A program made the position numbers and the translations under genes. This document shows, one piece after another, positions 62,759 through 64,000 of a DNA stretch of 64,000 bases; position 1 is the first letter of the stretch, and every line of letters begins with the position of its first letter. The notes below the pieces were generated by a model. That model was given only the letters and a program-made list of their open reading frames with translations, was not told the origin of the DNA and made no database searches. The stretch lies in the NCBI RefSeq assembly GCF_006363895.1, contig NZ_CP040953.1. One strand, 5' to 3'. The stretch comes from Methylopumilus universalis (GTDB lineage Bacteria > Pseudomonadota > Gammaproteobacteria > Burkholderiales > Methylophilaceae).

Positions 62759-62914
62759 TTATTTAATTTTTGCTTCTTTATAAACTACATGCTTTCTAAC
62801 AACGGGATCAAATTTTTTGATTTCCATTTTATCAGGCATGGTTCTTTTGTTTTTTGTTGTGGTATAGAAATGTCCAGTACCAGCACTAGACTCTAATTTG
62901 ATTTTTTCACGCAT
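62759..62914 (-). CDS. rpmG: 50S ribosomal protein L33
   Basis: 51-residue protein starting MREKIKLESSAGTGHFYTT. It lacks the two CxxC pairs of the zinc-binding form. FDPVVRKHVVYKEAKIK is the typical end. It follows rpmB by nine bases and ends at the shared terminator. It falls below common gene-length limits. Confidence 0.96.
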   Translation of the reverse strand: MREKIKLESSAGTGHFYTTTKNKRTMPDKMEIKKFDPVVRKHVVYKEAKIK

Positions 62915-62923
62915 ATTTATTCC

Positions 62924-63160
62924 TTAAATTTTCTGGCCAGCTGCACGCATTTTTTTAACAATAACATCAATGCCTAGCTTGTCGATTGTTCTGAGCGCTG
63001 CATTAGTAATTCTCATTGAAACCCAACGATTCTCGGTCTCAACCCAAAATTTACGGTTTTGTAAATTAGGTAAAAAGCGTCTTTTGGTCTTGTTATTGGC
63101 GTGAGATACGTTGTTTCCAGACATTGGTTTTTTGCCGGTTAATTGACATACGCGAGCCAT
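62924..63160 (-). CDS. rpmB: 50S ribosomal protein L28
   Basis: 78-residue protein with MARVCQLTGKKPMSGNNVSHANNKTKRRF (core GKKPMSGNNVSHA) and FWVETENRWVSMRIT. The zinc-binding cysteine pairs are missing, so it is the zinc-free form. It is transcribed with rpmG from its own promoter. Confidence 0.97.
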   Translation of the reverse strand: MARVCQLTGKKPMSGNNVSHANNKTKRRFLPNLQNRKFWVETENRWVSMRITNAALRTIDKLGIDVIVKKMRAAGQKI

Positions 63161-63205
63161 AATTTAAATCCTTTATTTGTTACAATAATTTCGAAAAAGA
63201 GTGCT

Positions 63206-63235
63206 ATTAAACCACATAACCCACTGTCTTTTCAA
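63206..63235 (-). promoter_or_regulatory. promoter of rpmBG
   Basis: Reading the minus strand, TTGAAA (63235-63230) and TTTAAT (63211-63206) are 18 bases apart. The start point would be near 63199, about 39 bases before rpmB. It lies in the 84-base gap after dut. Confidence 0.55.
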
Positions 63236-63244
63236 GTGAATTCG

Positions 63245-63697
63245 TTAGTTTTTACCTGTACTTCCAAAGCCGCCCTCACCTCGTTCTGTCTCAGGAAATT
63301 CGGCTACAAGGTTAAATTTAGCCTGGATAACCGGCAGGATGACTAGTTGTGCGATACGCTCCATAGGGTTGAGTAGAAAGGCGTTCTCGCCACGATTCCA
63401 GCAAGAAACTAGCAATTGACCTTGGTAGTCTGAGTCTATTAAGCCTACCAAATTACCTAAAACGATACCATGTTTATGCCCTAAGCCCGACCTAGGAAGG
63501 ATAAGCGCTGCATAAGCAGGATCCTTAATAAATATTGAAATACCAGTGGGTATAAGAAATGTTTCACCTGGATTAATCGTTTGTATATGCTCGGTACATG
63601 CTCTTAAATCAAGACCTGCTGAACCCGGCGATGCATAATTAGGCAGCATTTCTTCGATTCGCTTATCCAAAATTTTAAAATCAATTATTAGGCTCAT
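63245..63697 (-). CDS. dut: deoxyuridine 5'-triphosphate nucleotidohydrolase
   Basis: Trimeric dUTPase that keeps uracil out of DNA and supplies dUMP for thymidylate. The five conserved motifs are present: PGSAGLDLRA, PRSGLG, GLIDSDYQG, ERIAQLV and RGEGGFGSTG. It has 150 residues. It starts one base after the coaBC stop; coaBC (dfp)-dut is a widespread pair. Confidence 0.97.
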   Translation of the reverse strand: MSLIIDFKILDKRIEEMLPNYASPGSAGLDLRACTEHIQTINPGETFLIPTGISIFIKDPAYAALILPRSGLGHKHGIVLGNLVGLIDSDYQGQLLVSCWNRGENAFLLNPMERIAQLVILPVIQAKFNLVAEFPETERGEGGFGSTGKN

Positions 63698-63698
63698 T

Positions 63699-64000
63699 TT
63701 ATTTGTCCGAATTTATGCGATGGGCTATTTCTTTTAAGATAACTTTTGCTGCAACTATTTTATTTGATTTTGGCACATCAATAACATCGTTTTTGCTAAT
63801 TATGGAAACTTTAGTATCTTGTAAGCCCATAGATTCATGAATTAAATTTGCCACAATTAAATCCAAATTTTTCGTCTTTAGTTTCTTTTGTGCATTTTCA
63901 ATAAGATTTTCACTTTCTGCAGCAAAGCCTACTTTAAAAATTTTATTTTTAGATAACCCCACTTCTTTCAGAATGTCTATTGTAGGCTTGAGTTGAAGTG
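63699..64000 (-). CDS. coaBC: CoaBC bifunctional protein (Dfp), C-terminal part, cut by window edge
   Basis: The frame is open to the end of the window and encodes the last part of the CoaB (phosphopantothenate-cysteine ligase) domain. LKPTIDILKE, followed by KVGFAAESENL, is diagnostic. VANLIHESMG (usually NDV) is a variation at the next motif. CoaBC makes 4'-phosphopantetheine for coenzyme A. A GTG at 63962 is internal, not the start. The N-terminal CoaC flavoprotein domain lies outside the window. Confidence 0.92.
   Translation of the reverse strand, partial: LQLKPTIDILKEVGLSKNKIFKVGFAAESENLIENAQKKLKTKNLDLIVANLIHESMGLQDTKVSIISKNDVIDVPKSNKIVAAKVILKEIAHRINSDK

Overview
This is a 64 kb piece of a compact, AT-rich bacterial chromosome made almost entirely of core genes. 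Gene order points to a betaproteobacterium: mla operon, ABC exporter, ibaG, grxD, murA, hisGDCBHAFIE, hinT, tatABC, petABC, sspAB, then the tRNA-tuf-secE-nusG-rpl-rpo-str-S10-spc-alpha ribosomal block. Very short spacers, low GC, small Tat proteins and ResB/ResC (system II) cytochrome c maturation suggest a genome-streamlined member of the Methylophilaceae (OM43 / Methylopumilus-like). That placement is inference, since no database search was possible. No rRNA, CRISPR array, insertion sequence, prophage or plasmid gene was seen. No gap without a gene exceeds 300 bases; the longest are the structured leaders of rplJ (34501-34728) and rplN (53752-53913).

Layout. 1-8261: housekeeping genes on both strands (gcvH, pbpG, topA, ttcA, a pteridine reductase, a MidA-type methyltransferase, trmB, engB). 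8366-12143: cytochrome c4 and the ResB/ResC haem-attachment machinery. 12183-18757: the Mla phospholipid transport operon, a second ABC exporter, a BolA/glutaredoxin pair and murA. 18759-25322: nearly the whole histidine pathway as one operon, running on through hinT and tatABC. 26932-30551: the cytochrome bc1 complex and stringent starvation proteins. 30602-35671: four tRNAs, tuf, tRNA-Trp, secE, nusG and rplKAJL. 35819-44247: rpoBC. 44367-62688: the str, S10, spc and alpha operons, ended by a bidirectional terminator. 62759-64000: rpmG, rpmB, dut and the end of coaBC on the minus strand.

How the parts work together. The Tat translocase probably exports the Rieske protein encoded just after it. 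ResBC attaches haem to cytochrome c4 and cytochrome c1, which carry electrons through and beyond the bc1 complex. The ribosomal block couples translation, transcription and secretion genes. Its control signals can be read directly: sigma-70 promoters with 17-base spacers before the tRNA-tuf, str, rplC, rplN and rpsM units, an L10-type leader, and a terminator between rplL and rpoB.

I did not find a convincing undescribed multi-gene system. The observations most worth a second look are local: a Lys-Arg instead of Arg-Arg Tat motif in the Rieske protein, very short TatA and TatB, two almost identical tuf genes, a structured leader and promoter before rplN, a promoter across the rpsJ stop codon, and a three-arm inverted repeat over the TTG start of resB.
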